This document shows, piece by piece, positions 50,605 through 59,072 of a stretch of 64,000 bases of DNA. Below the pieces are notes generated by a model. The model was not told the origin of the DNA, made no database searches, and saw only the letters and a program-made list of their open reading frames with translations. Source of the stretch: Ustilago trichophora (Eukaryota; Basidiomycota; Ustilaginomycetes; Ustilaginales; Ustilaginaceae). How positions within the stretch are numbered: position 1 is the stretch's first letter; each line of letters opens with the position of its first letter. The stretch covers positions 434,001-498,000 of the forward strand of contig OOIN01000014.1 in NCBI GenBank assembly GCA_900323505.1, in the 5' to 3' direction. The translations under genes were made by a program, and so were the position numbers.

Positions 50605-52158
50605 TTTGGGCTAGCACATTGTGCTCTCACCGTCTAGGACAGAATACAGGTTGAAGCAAATCGATTCGGCACACCTTGGAGGTGCTGTAACGTGGTCTGT
50701 TCTGGCTACGACTATGAAGAGACTCATACATCGACGTCGAGCAGTTTCGAAACCATCGCTGATAGGGAAGGCAGTAATATGGTTCTCATTAGAAATTCAA
50801 TCAATGGTGAAGGAAGAAGTGCGGATGTTGGCTTCTTGCTCGCTCCAGTCTCCGATGATCCAATGAGACCGCCTACCGATATCTTGACCACGCACGCTTC
50901 TTTGCAGATTTCCTGCCCGTCTCATTCACTCTCATCATTGATCTTCTTGAGCATTTGTTCAGTTCACCCAATAATGATTTACTTTGCTCTGCCCCACAGA
51001 ACTCTTATCTAGCCTGGTTCTCCTTACCACAGACGAGTGTACACTAATGTGGTCTCTCACTGTACACAATCAGAATGGACTATGACGGTCATGGTCAGCG
51101 ATATGTCATGTATTGCCAGGCGAGCGCGGGGCAAAGCTCCAGTAACACCCAGCCTTGAACGCTTGGCAAAAGAAAAAGTTGAAACAGAAAAGTATAGGTC
51201 TCGCGCACAAGCGGTCCAAAGCGTTCAAAGCAGACCGTCTGGTCCGAAGCTTCCGGCTCGTATTGACGAAGTTTGGCTGAGCCGAGGCGGCGTCTACGTC
51301 AGGATCAAAGACCTCTCGCATCACCCTGTGCCAGACTCTGTTGATTAGTCCAAAGGTCACGAGCGTTCTTGGCCGGTACTATAACGTTACCTTGGAAATC
51401 ATTCAGAAAAGCCCTGGTTCGTGCAGCAAGACGAGACAGGTGAGGATCGTGCTGGGGAAGCGCTACTGACTGTAGTTAGCTTGTCGTGCCGCATGTGGAG
51501 GCGAATCCGTGAAAAAAGTGGGCCATGGCCTCTGTCGTTCAAGGGCATAGCGGAACAAAGTCAACTTCCGTAGATGCCGCCAACTTCTCTTTCCGATAAA
51601 ATCGGTTCAACACTGCTCTGACTCTCGTGCGAAAATACTTCAGCTGTTCGTATCTGGCGATGGCCAATTCAGATCTGGCCGATCAGCACCCTCTCAAGCA
51701 TCAAAACACATACGCCAAACGGAATGCTTCGGAGATGTCTGCAATGTACAGTCTGATCTGATCTGATAAGGCCATGTGTCTTACGTATCGTAGCAACGGG
51801 ACATGACTCCTCAGCAAGGCGAGCTCATGGATGGGCATCCTCATGTATATACTAGATTTCTCTATCATGCGCAGCTCCAACTGGCTTTCACTCCATTGTG
51901 TCGAGGACGGCTGCTCTCGATTCGAGCGCATTCTCCGTACCCGAGAGAAAAAAATTCCCTGTGCCCCCTTCCCCCAGCATCCTCTGATTTGCGGCATCTC
52001 TCTTTTTCACAGTACAGGGAGACAACCCTACCAAGTTCGAAACAGTCTGCAATCTTGACCACATTCGTTTTCTGTACCTGTTGAGCAGTTGTAATTGAGG
52101 CGATACTAATACAAGCAACGATCAATGCAACCAGTGATTAGGTGCTGATGCCCCAGCT

Positions 52159-52840
52159 CTAAAGGGAGCTCGAGACCTTGCTGATACCAGCCTGTGATGC
52201 AAAGATGCGAAAAGTAAACAAGATGATGGCGAAACGTCAGCAACTGTATCCTAACCATACGACGATGAAAAACAACAACAAAAGATGGTTTCCTCAACTG
52301 GACCAAGTGAAATTCAGCAGATCTCGACAGAAGCTGCTTGCTTGTGAAGGCATATCCATCATCATGCATTGCGACAAAAACTTACCTGGAGGGCAGAGGG
52401 GTTGGCACCGACGACCTTCTCGATAGCCTGACCCTTGTGGAAGAAAACAAAGGTGGGCATGGCCTGGATACCGACCTCCTGGGCGATCTTCTCCTGGACG
52501 TCGACGTCGACCTTGTAGAAGCCGAGCTTCTCACCGGCGGGGGTGTCCGAGATCTTCTCGAAGATGGGGCCGATGACCCTGCAGGGACCGCACCAGGTGG
52601 CCCAGAAGTCGATGACGATGGGCTTGTCGCCGTTGATCTATTCGAGTCCATGACAAAGGTCGAGAAGCGGCGAGGCAGTGGCAGACACGGTAAGAAACAA
52701 GGTGCGAAAGAAGGAGGGTCAGTCGCTGTGCAACTACAACATGCTCAGGGGCAGGTCCAGTTCTCAACCAAATGTGTAGCTGTAGTTCCACTTACGAGAG
52801 TCTGGAACTCCTCAAAGGACTCGATAGCCTTGACAACCAT
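52159..52840 (-). CDS. TRX1: Thioredoxin, three exons
   Basis: Exon 1 is 52796-52840 (15 codons, MVVKAIESFEEFQTL), exon 2 is 52386-52637 (84 codons), and exon 3 is 52159-52191 (10 codons, AGISKVSSSL, then TAG). Introns are 52638-52795 and 52192-52385, both in phase 0 with GTAAGT donors and AG acceptors. The product is 109 residues, a typical cytosolic thioredoxin. The redox site is WCGPC (Cys31 and Cys34), followed by the conserved Asp/Lys stretch YKVDVDVQEKIAQEVGIQAM and the cis-proline in MPTF. It reduces protein disulphides (ribonucleotide reductase, peroxiredoxins, PAPS reductase) using thioredoxin reductase and NADPH. The third exon is inferred: without it the frame runs from SALQ into intron sequence, and the AGISKV helix fits the usual C terminus. 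The gene is divergent from the AN1 zinc-finger gene. Confidence 0.92.
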
Positions 52841-53587
52841 TGTGAATATGCGATAAAGGGAGTGACTTGTGTGTTTTGGTTTGGTGTGGAGAAAGTGTGA
52901 CGTTGAATCAGGGCAAGTTATATACTCTACTGGCCTGACAACGTGCCATTTTGATCTCTAATCTGCACCACGCAGCTCAGCACTCGGTGTATTGCTTCTC
53001 GGCCACCAAAAACTGTGGCTCACGGACCTATCACCGCGACCCCGTTTGACTGATCTTTTGGCTCTTTCTTTTTTCTTAGACAGAAGAAAGGCTCCATCGC
53101 GTTCCAAATTCTTGATCGGCGAATGGCCTGCTCAAAAGCACGTCAGCGACACCCCGATGTATACTGTAGTAAGTTACTGAGCGTGAAACTACTGTAACAG
53201 CGACGGCTAGTTTCTTGAAATCGGACTTTAGACAAATCGCGATGTGCAAGCTGTCAAGACTACGAATTTGAATTTGCAGCTGTGTTAGACTGTCGCAATT
53301 TGTGCCTGCTGTATAGCCGCCGACGACAAAGGCTGAATGAGGCTGGAAAGGAAGTTGGCTTGGACAGGAAACATCAACTGTGTCACACGAGCCATCATAT
53401 CGCCGACCGAGTCAGACCTTGAAGCTGAACCCCTTCTTTTGCCGGCGCTACGGAGCTCGGTTGCGCCATCGGGCACCATCAAGAATTCTCTCGGTCCTTC
53501 CACAACATTTCTAGTCCGGCTCGATCCTCTGCTGCGAGCGCGTTCGAAGCGGGCAAAGGCAAAGGATCACCCTACAGCTTGCTCAAC
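52841..53587. other. Divergent promoter region between thioredoxin and AN1 zinc-finger gene
   Basis: A 747-bp region without a supportable gene. A 220-codon plus-strand frame (53337-53999) overlaps the AN1 gene in another frame and looks like a shadow. A TATACTGTAGT motif lies at about 53159-53169. Confidence 0.5.
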
Positions 53588-54091
53588 ATGGAGATCGGCG
53601 AAAACTGCGCAGTCCCAAGCTGTGGACGGCTCTCGTTCCTCCCCGTATCATGTCCACTCTGCACGACCACATTCTGTGAAGCCCACTTTCTCCCTGAACA
53701 GCACAGCTGTGCCAAAGCCGCTTCAACGAGCACAGTTCTCACCGACGACGAGCTTCTACGTCGAATCGCATCCACCGGATCATCTGGACGCTTGCCATGT
53801 CAGAAGCGCGGTTGCAAGAAACTCAGCTTCGAAGTCGAAAAGCAAACCGACCCTGCTCCAAGCTCAAGTCAAGCGACAGAAGCACCATCGAGAAGAGCCT
53901 TCACACATGCAGCCCCCCGCTGCGAGAGATGTAAGGGCCTCTTTTGCGCCATTCATCGATCAGCACCCAGTCACGGTTGTACGGCACCTGCGCCATTGAC
54001 GGAAGGTCAGCTCAAGATCAAGGCTATGGAAGAGCGCAAGAAGAAGGCGGCTGCTGTACTTGCTAAGAACTTTCCCAATCGCAAAACGTAG
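53588..54091 (+). CDS. AN1-type zinc-finger protein (two AN1 fingers; Cuz1/ZFAND1-2-like)
   Basis: Intron-free, 167 residues from the ATG at 53588 (the open frame begins three codons earlier without an ATG). The first AN1 finger occupies about 8-45 (CAVPSCGRLSFLPVSCPLC, then FCEAHFLPEQHSC). The second is at about 73-130, with CQKRGCKK, CERCKGLFCAIHR and HGC. The C terminus is a basic helix. Proteins with this layout (yeast Cuz1, human ZFAND1/2) bind the proteasome and Cdc48/p97 and help cells survive arsenite and other proteotoxic stress. The shared divergent promoter with thioredoxin would suit co-induction under oxidative or metal stress, but that is inference only. The function rests on domain architecture. 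Confidence 0.82.
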   Translation: MEIGENCAVPSCGRLSFLPVSCPLCTTTFCEAHFLPEQHSCAKAASTSTVLTDDELLRRIASTGSSGRLPCQKRGCKKLSFEVEKQTDPAPSSSQATEAPSRRAFTHAAPRCERCKGLFCAIHRSAPSHGCTAPAPLTEGQLKIKAMEERKKKAAAVLAKNFPNRKT

Positions 54092-54342
54092 CGACCAACC
54101 ATAGAAAGGGTCTCTTCATCTCGCTTCATCCAATCTACAACAAGCATATGCCAGTCGCTTGCCAACTGTGAACGCTCTCTTTATTTCTGCATTCACCCAA
54201 TATACCCTCACAACCAGCATCCCGTCCTTATCTCTAAAATCAGCAATGCATTCAAGTTCATCTTCAGTCTCGACCGCGTGTGAGGCCAACGTGTGGATTT
54301 CCCAAGTGGAATCGGCGTGTAAACAGTGAAGGCAATAAGCTC

Positions 54343-54890
54343 TCATGCTTTGCCGTGAAGAATCTTGCTCACCTCCTCACAGCTGTCAGCCGTTACGCAG
54401 AAAGTGCCTCCCAGATCGAGTGCTGCGTTGATCCCATCGAACGTGCCACCGGCTCGTTGTGCGTGATCCTTTGCCGCCGAGCTCGTGTCCTTGTACGAGC
54501 ATCGAATTTGTTGTGGGAAAGGGCAGGGGCAGTGCGAAGGCTTAGCGACGCAGGACAGCGCTCGAGGACATAGGTATTGCGTACACTGAGCGGCGTCTAC
54601 TCTTGCTTCGAACCAGGTTGCGTCACCCGACTGCGAATGCATGGTGGTAAAACAGAGAGCGAGAGGAGGTCAGTCAACGATGGTCGATGCTAGAGTGACT
54701 CGACAGCTGGAGGGGAGAGGATGTGTCAGCTCACCGGTGGAGGTTCTTGCTCCCTCTGTCCAAACATAGATCCACCTCCATTGCCTCCAAAGAACTGTTG
54801 GAAGAATTGCGCCTGCACAGAGGTCAACAGCAGCAGCTGCACCGCCAGTAGCAGCACCAATGGCCAAGAGTATGCGAGCAGCCTTGACAT
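54343..54890 (-). CDS. LCL2: LCL2-like secretory-pathway protein, two exons
   Basis: Exon 1 is 54735-54890 (52 codons) and exon 2 is 54343-54630 (95 codons plus TGA). The 104-nt intron has a GTGAGC donor, a CTGAC branch-like site and a CAG acceptor, and joins in phase 0. The product is 147 residues. The N terminus is a clear signal peptide: LLAYSWPLVLLLAVQLLLL followed by a small-residue cleavage site near SVQAQ. Exon 2 matches the LCL2 family core: GDATWFEARVDAAQCTQYLC, then CVAKPSHCPCPFPQQIRC. The Cys pattern suggests disulphides in the ER lumen or outside the cell. LCL2 is named for a yeast long-lifespan phenotype and linked to ER-associated degradation; its mechanism is not known. The gene is convergent with the AN1 gene and divergent from NAF1. 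Confidence 0.85.
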
Positions 54891-55351
54891 GCTTGAGCTT
54901 ATGTGATATCTAGCGTCTTGAATTGATCGTCAGAGAGGTTGTGCCGGCCTTCAGCTGCTTGGTATGGTGTTCGGTATAGTAGCAACAAGCGGCGTTCATG
55001 TGTGGGGGAAGAGCTCTGTGCGGCGAGCATGGTCAACTCCAGCGTGGAAGGGTCCAGAATCCGTCTTCCGACATCCGACATCCTAAACTCGCAAAGAAAA
55101 AAAAAAGTGGAAATCTTCAGCTGCAGCAACGCTCTCTCGAGAAGGGCGCACAAAATTAAAAGGCAACCTGCAGCTGCAAAATTTACCGGCAGCATACCAT
55201 ACAGCAGACCAAGAGGCAACACACCGGAAGAGCTTCATTTACCGACTTCAGCAGGCTTGACTTCCTTTATCAACCATCACAAACCAAGACGCTCTCATCA
55301 GCATCGCCGCGGCTCATCATTCAGGATTGAGCGCACAGTGACGCTGGCATC
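54891..55351. other. Divergent promoter region between LCL2 and NAF1
   Basis: A 461-bp region. The frames in it are not coding-like. It contains an A-rich run at about 55098-55107 and the leaders of both genes. Confidence 0.5.
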
Positions 55352-58294
55352 ATGTCCAACGAAGGAGCCGACACCCAGCTTGCTTGCGCAGCAGATGCGA
55401 AGCAAGAAGAGCACATTACAAGCGGCGTTGCTATGGCGTCAAGCACCGATGGCCCGAACAACATGGCTGGAACTAGCGAGACGCAGAAAGCGGTCGAGGA
55501 GGGGCGCACAGAAGAAGCAGCTCAAGACTTAGCAGCTGCAGCAGAGGAAGCTGCAACCTCGTCGGCGGCAGTCAAGTCAGAACATTCAGAACAGGATGTG
55601 GACACCATCGATTCAATAATGCCGACTGAAGCAACCTTGACCGCAGAAGCAACACCATCAACAAGCCCTGCCACTGCATCTGAACTGCTGGTACATTCTC
55701 GCATCGAGATAGGAGACTCAGAATCCTCAGACGAGCAAGCAAAGCCAGACACCGCAGCTGGACAGGATGACACGGACTTTGTCCCACCCGACATGGAGCA
55801 CATTGTCAGCACAGGAGCGACACAAGATGGCGCATCGTCGATGCAAGCACTCCGAGAGCTGGTTGCTCAAGCACGAGCTTCCTCGAGGCAGCCACGTGAA
55901 GCCCTACCACCCGGGTTCGGCGATGATGATGATGATGAAGCGAACTTTTCACCTCCAGCCCAAGCGCAGCGCGGAGAGAAACGCAAGGCAGAAGTAGAAC
56001 TGGAAAAACTTGTTCAGTCAAGTGCCGGAATCGACGAAGTGAAAGCAGCTGCAGAGAAGAGCCAGCATCCAGAGACACGAACGTTGTTGCAAAAGGCGCT
56101 ATCGTCCATTTCGGGTCTCGTCTCGCGTCGGCCAAAGGCGGAACCTGTTGCAGCGACGTCATCTTCATCAGCGCCGCAATCCGAGCAGCCAAAAGCCGAG
56201 GGTCAAGGGACTGATTCTAGCGATGATAGCGATGACAGCTCCGACTCGGACTCGTCAAGCAGTGGCGACTCTTCCGACGACGAGGACGATGACGAAGGAG
56301 ACGACGCCCGCAGTGTCGGGCTGGCTCTAGCAGGAGACGATGACGATGACGAAGAAGGTGGCGGTGCAAGCGGAAGCATAGCGCCTGCTACCAAGAACGA
56401 GATTCTTGCACCCGACGTCGAGCAGCCGACAGTACAAGAGCTGACAGATGGAGAAAAGCAGACTCTGCGAAAGCTCGGCAAAGTGCACTCTATCGTCGAC
56501 AGCGTGGTCGTGGTCGAGCAGGATGTCCAGCAATCGAGCAAGCAACCATCGGACGTGGCCAATGCAGGCTCCGTACCAGTAGACAGCACAGGGCGTCAAG
56601 GAGAACGCGAGGGCGAGTACAGCGTGTTAGACACGGGTAGCTTGTTGTGCTTCGAAGATGGAAAGGTGCTAGGACTGGTGTTTGAGACATTTGGATCGAT
56701 TCACAATCCCATGTACTCGATCCGATTCTCTTCGGCCGCGGCGATTGATCGGGAAGTGGTCAAGACAGGAAAAGGTGTGTTCTACCTTCCTGCTCAAAGC
56801 ACATATGTTCTCACGCAGCTGCTGCGGTCGATCAAGGGTAGCGACGCCAGTAACATGTGGGACGAAGAGGTTGCCGAAGACGAGATCGACTACTCGGACG
56901 ACGAACAGGAAGCCGAAGCTAAGCGGCGTGCCAAGGCGATTCGATCCGGCAAGGTGGATGATCAAGGCAATCCTATTGGTGCTGATGGTGGACGCGGCAA
57001 CAAGCGACAGAAGCAAGGTGGAGGCCAATCTTCCCAAGCTCCTCTGAACCATTCAGCAAATGGATCCTCCAAGCAGCGATCCGGGCCAGGCAACAATGTC
57101 TCTGCGCCTGTCCAACAGAACCATCACAATCGCCCTCCCAGCCATCCTTCCATGTCGCAACCGAGACGCAACATGGGCGGGCCTAGTCTGCCTCACCCTC
57201 CGGCGCCTCTCGGCCCCGCATCGCTCGGCCCAGCATTCCCTCATGGGATTGCCTCTCTGCCTCCGAAACCGTCAGCGGGCCTTCCGTCGAAACCCACCTT
57301 CCAGTCCTCCGAGGCCAGCAACGGGAACGTGAAACCTGATTCGCAATCAGCACCCACAGCTCCCAGATCAAGGATGAGTACCGCAGAAGGCATACCCGGC
57401 GGCCAGAGTCATAGCAGGATGCACAGTGCAGCAGCCAGCGGACTGCCAGCGAAACCTGTCGATGCGGCGGCAGCAGCAGCAGCGTCGCCATACCGGGGCC
57501 AAGCAGCGGTTGTTGGCGCGTCATCGCCACCGCATCCATCTCGTGCGGCGTCCATGGGGCGTCCTGCACCTGCACCTACTGGAGCCTATGCTCACCAAGG
57601 CTCGCCAAGCTGGTATGCCGGCTCAGGATCAGCACCATCCAGCACTCCGGCCTCGCCGGCGGCACCATCTCAACATGCAGGGTCACGAGTTTCGGCAGCA
57701 TACAGTCCGGGAACTGGCCCAGCAGCACCAGTGACAGCCCAAGGAGGAGGACACTACAATCCCGCCTACGCAGCTCACTGGCAGCAACATGGCCCTCCTC
57801 CTTTTCCTCCATCTCATGCTTCCGCCGGCATGCCTTGGAACGCGCCACAGGCAGCATACCATCCACCTCCTCTGCACATGGCATCCGGGGCGATGAGCCA
57901 ACAGCTACCATATGGAGGCTATGTCGCCCCTCACGGCGGCAGCTACGGCGCTGCTGCTTCATGGAGCGGCCAGTCGTACCCTGGATCGCACTATCCGGGT
58001 TATACAGATGCAGCAGCTGCAGCGAGCCAGCATTATGGCGCTGCAGGCCATACCAATCAGGGTCATTACAATCCTTCTGCCCAAGCTTATGGATATGGAG
58101 GCTATTCAGCAGGGCAGGGTGCTGGTGGAGATGCATACAATGCGTATCGTTATGGTGCATCTGCTCCTGCTGGTGGTGGTGGTGGTGGTGCAGTAGCACC
58201 ATCAGCTCAAGACAGCTACGATCCGCGCAGCCCTTCGATGGGAGAAGGCAATAGCAGCAACGCACCACAGCAGCAGCAGCAGCAGGGACGATAA
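55352..58294 (+). CDS. NAF1: NAF1, H/ACA snoRNP assembly factor
   Basis: Intron-free, 980 residues. The central Gar1/Naf1 domain runs from about 365 to 505, beginning EKQTLRKLGKVHSIVDSVVV and continuing through LDTGSLLCFEDGKVLGLVFE and FGSIHNPMYSIRF to GVFYLPAQSTYVLTQLL. It is preceded by the acidic region usual for Naf1 (Asp/Ser-rich, about 285-335) and followed by SNMWDEEVAEDEIDYSDDE and a basic patch (GNKRQKQ). The C-terminal 400 residues are low-complexity Pro/Gly/Ala/Tyr/Gln with poly-Ala and a final Gln run, disordered in the family. Naf1 binds the dyskerin homologue Cbf5 co-transcriptionally and is replaced by Gar1 in mature H/ACA particles that guide rRNA pseudouridylation (and telomerase RNA in some lineages). 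The Gar1 family itself is excluded by size and the acidic flanks. Confidence 0.9.
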   Translation: MSNEGADTQLACAADAKQEEHITSGVAMASSTDGPNNMAGTSETQKAVEEGRTEEAAQDLAAAAEEAATSSAAVKSEHSEQDVDTIDSIMPTEATLTAEATPSTSPATASELLVHSRIEIGDSESSDEQAKPDTAAGQDDTDFVPPDMEHIVSTGATQDGASSMQALRELVAQARASSRQPREALPPGFGDDDDDEANFSPPAQAQRGEKRKAEVELEKLVQSSAGIDEVKAAAEKSQHPETRTLLQKALSSISGLVSRRPKAEPVAATSSSSAPQSEQPKAEGQGTDSSDDSDDSSDSDSSSSGDSSDDEDDDEGDDARSVGLALAGDDDDDEEGGGASGSIAPATKNEILAPDVEQPTVQELTDGEKQTLRKLGKVHSIVDSVVVVEQDVQQSSKQPSDVANAGSVPVDSTGRQGEREGEYSVLDTGSLLCFEDGKVLGLVFETFGSIHNPMYSIRFSSAAAIDREVVKTGKGVFYLPAQSTYVLTQLLRSIKGSDASNMWDEEVAEDEIDYSDDEQEAEAKRRAKAIRSGKVDDQGNPIGADGGRGNKRQKQGGGQSSQAPLNHSANGSSKQRSGPGNNVSAPVQQNHHNRPPSHPSMSQPRRNMGGPSLPHPPAPLGPASLGPAFPHGIASLPPKPSAGLPSKPTFQSSEASNGNVKPDSQSAPTAPRSRMSTAEGIPGGQSHSRMHSAAASGLPAKPVDAAAAAAASPYRGQAAVVGASSPPHPSRAASMGRPAPAPTGAYAHQGSPSWYAGSGSAPSSTPASPAAPSQHAGSRVSAAYSPGTGPAAPVTAQGGGHYNPAYAAHWQQHGPPPFPPSHASAGMPWNAPQAAYHPPPLHMASGAMSQQLPYGGYVAPHGGSYGAAASWSGQSYPGSHYPGYTDAAAAASQHYGAAGHTNQGHYNPSAQAYGYGGYSAGQGAGGDAYNAYRYGASAPAGGGGGGAVAPSAQDSYDPRSPSMGEGNSSNAPQQQQQQGR

Positions 58295-59072
58295 ATCAGC
58301 ACCTATCACGATGCAGCTTTTTCTCTGTCTCTTCATAGTCATCGGATAGCAACCATAGCTTGGCCAGACGCACAGACCTCTTTGCGCGCAGCGGCAGCGT
58401 TGGCCCATGCTTCGGCATCTCGCCTGCGTATTGTATCCTGACGTCTCTGTAATCTATCCTCTCTTACGGCCCTTGCGGAAGTAGAACCAAATCTCATCCA
58501 TCTTTTGAGTGTAGAGTGACAAAGTGCTCCCTTTTGGTGTGATATTGTGCTCAATATTAAAGTTCGCAAGATGGGGAAAAGTCCGAACTTGGCGCAGCAA
58601 CGCGCAGCGCAAGTCCCCTTTGTCTCGCTGCGCAATTTGACGACGCAAAGTGACAAAGCGGCTCATTCTGCCCTTTCCCCCACACAACTCTGTTGTCTCT
58701 CTTCATTCTCAATATCGCAGCTTCTTTTCATCTCTTTGCTTCCTTCCTCCACCATTCACATTTGTCCATATTTCTCGCCATCATATTCTTTCCGTTCCCC
58801 TTTCAACTCCACTTTCTTCGAGCCAGCATCGTATCTGCGTCTAGTCCTCAAACACTGATTTGCCATTCTCGATTCGTGCATCCTTCCGTCATCGCTCCTC
58901 AGCTGGCATCTTTGCTATCATCAACCTCTTTGTTCCTTTTTCATCCCATCTCTGCCGTTTCTCGACTCACCATCCTTCCATCGTAGTTTCTTCAGCCAAC
59001 GGCCAGATCTTCAAACTTCCTTGGCATCGTCCCCGTTACCATCGCCTCGACACTTTCAGTTTCAAAATCGCA
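58295..59072. other. Intergenic region between NAF1 and API5-like gene
   Basis: No supportable gene. From 58670 to 59060 the plus strand is strongly pyrimidine-rich (CTTC/TCTTT patterns), the usual leader type here. The frame of the next gene is open across part of it, from about 58860, but without an ATG until 59073. Confidence 0.55.

Larger units (their letters stand above)
49835..52158. other. Intergenic region between malate synthase and thioredoxin
   Basis: About 2.3 kb upstream of malate synthase and downstream of thioredoxin. It has no supportable gene and contains a GA microsatellite and a short CCAGGCCATG repeat. It presumably carries the malate synthase promoter. I could not identify specific carbon-source elements. 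Confidence 0.5.
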
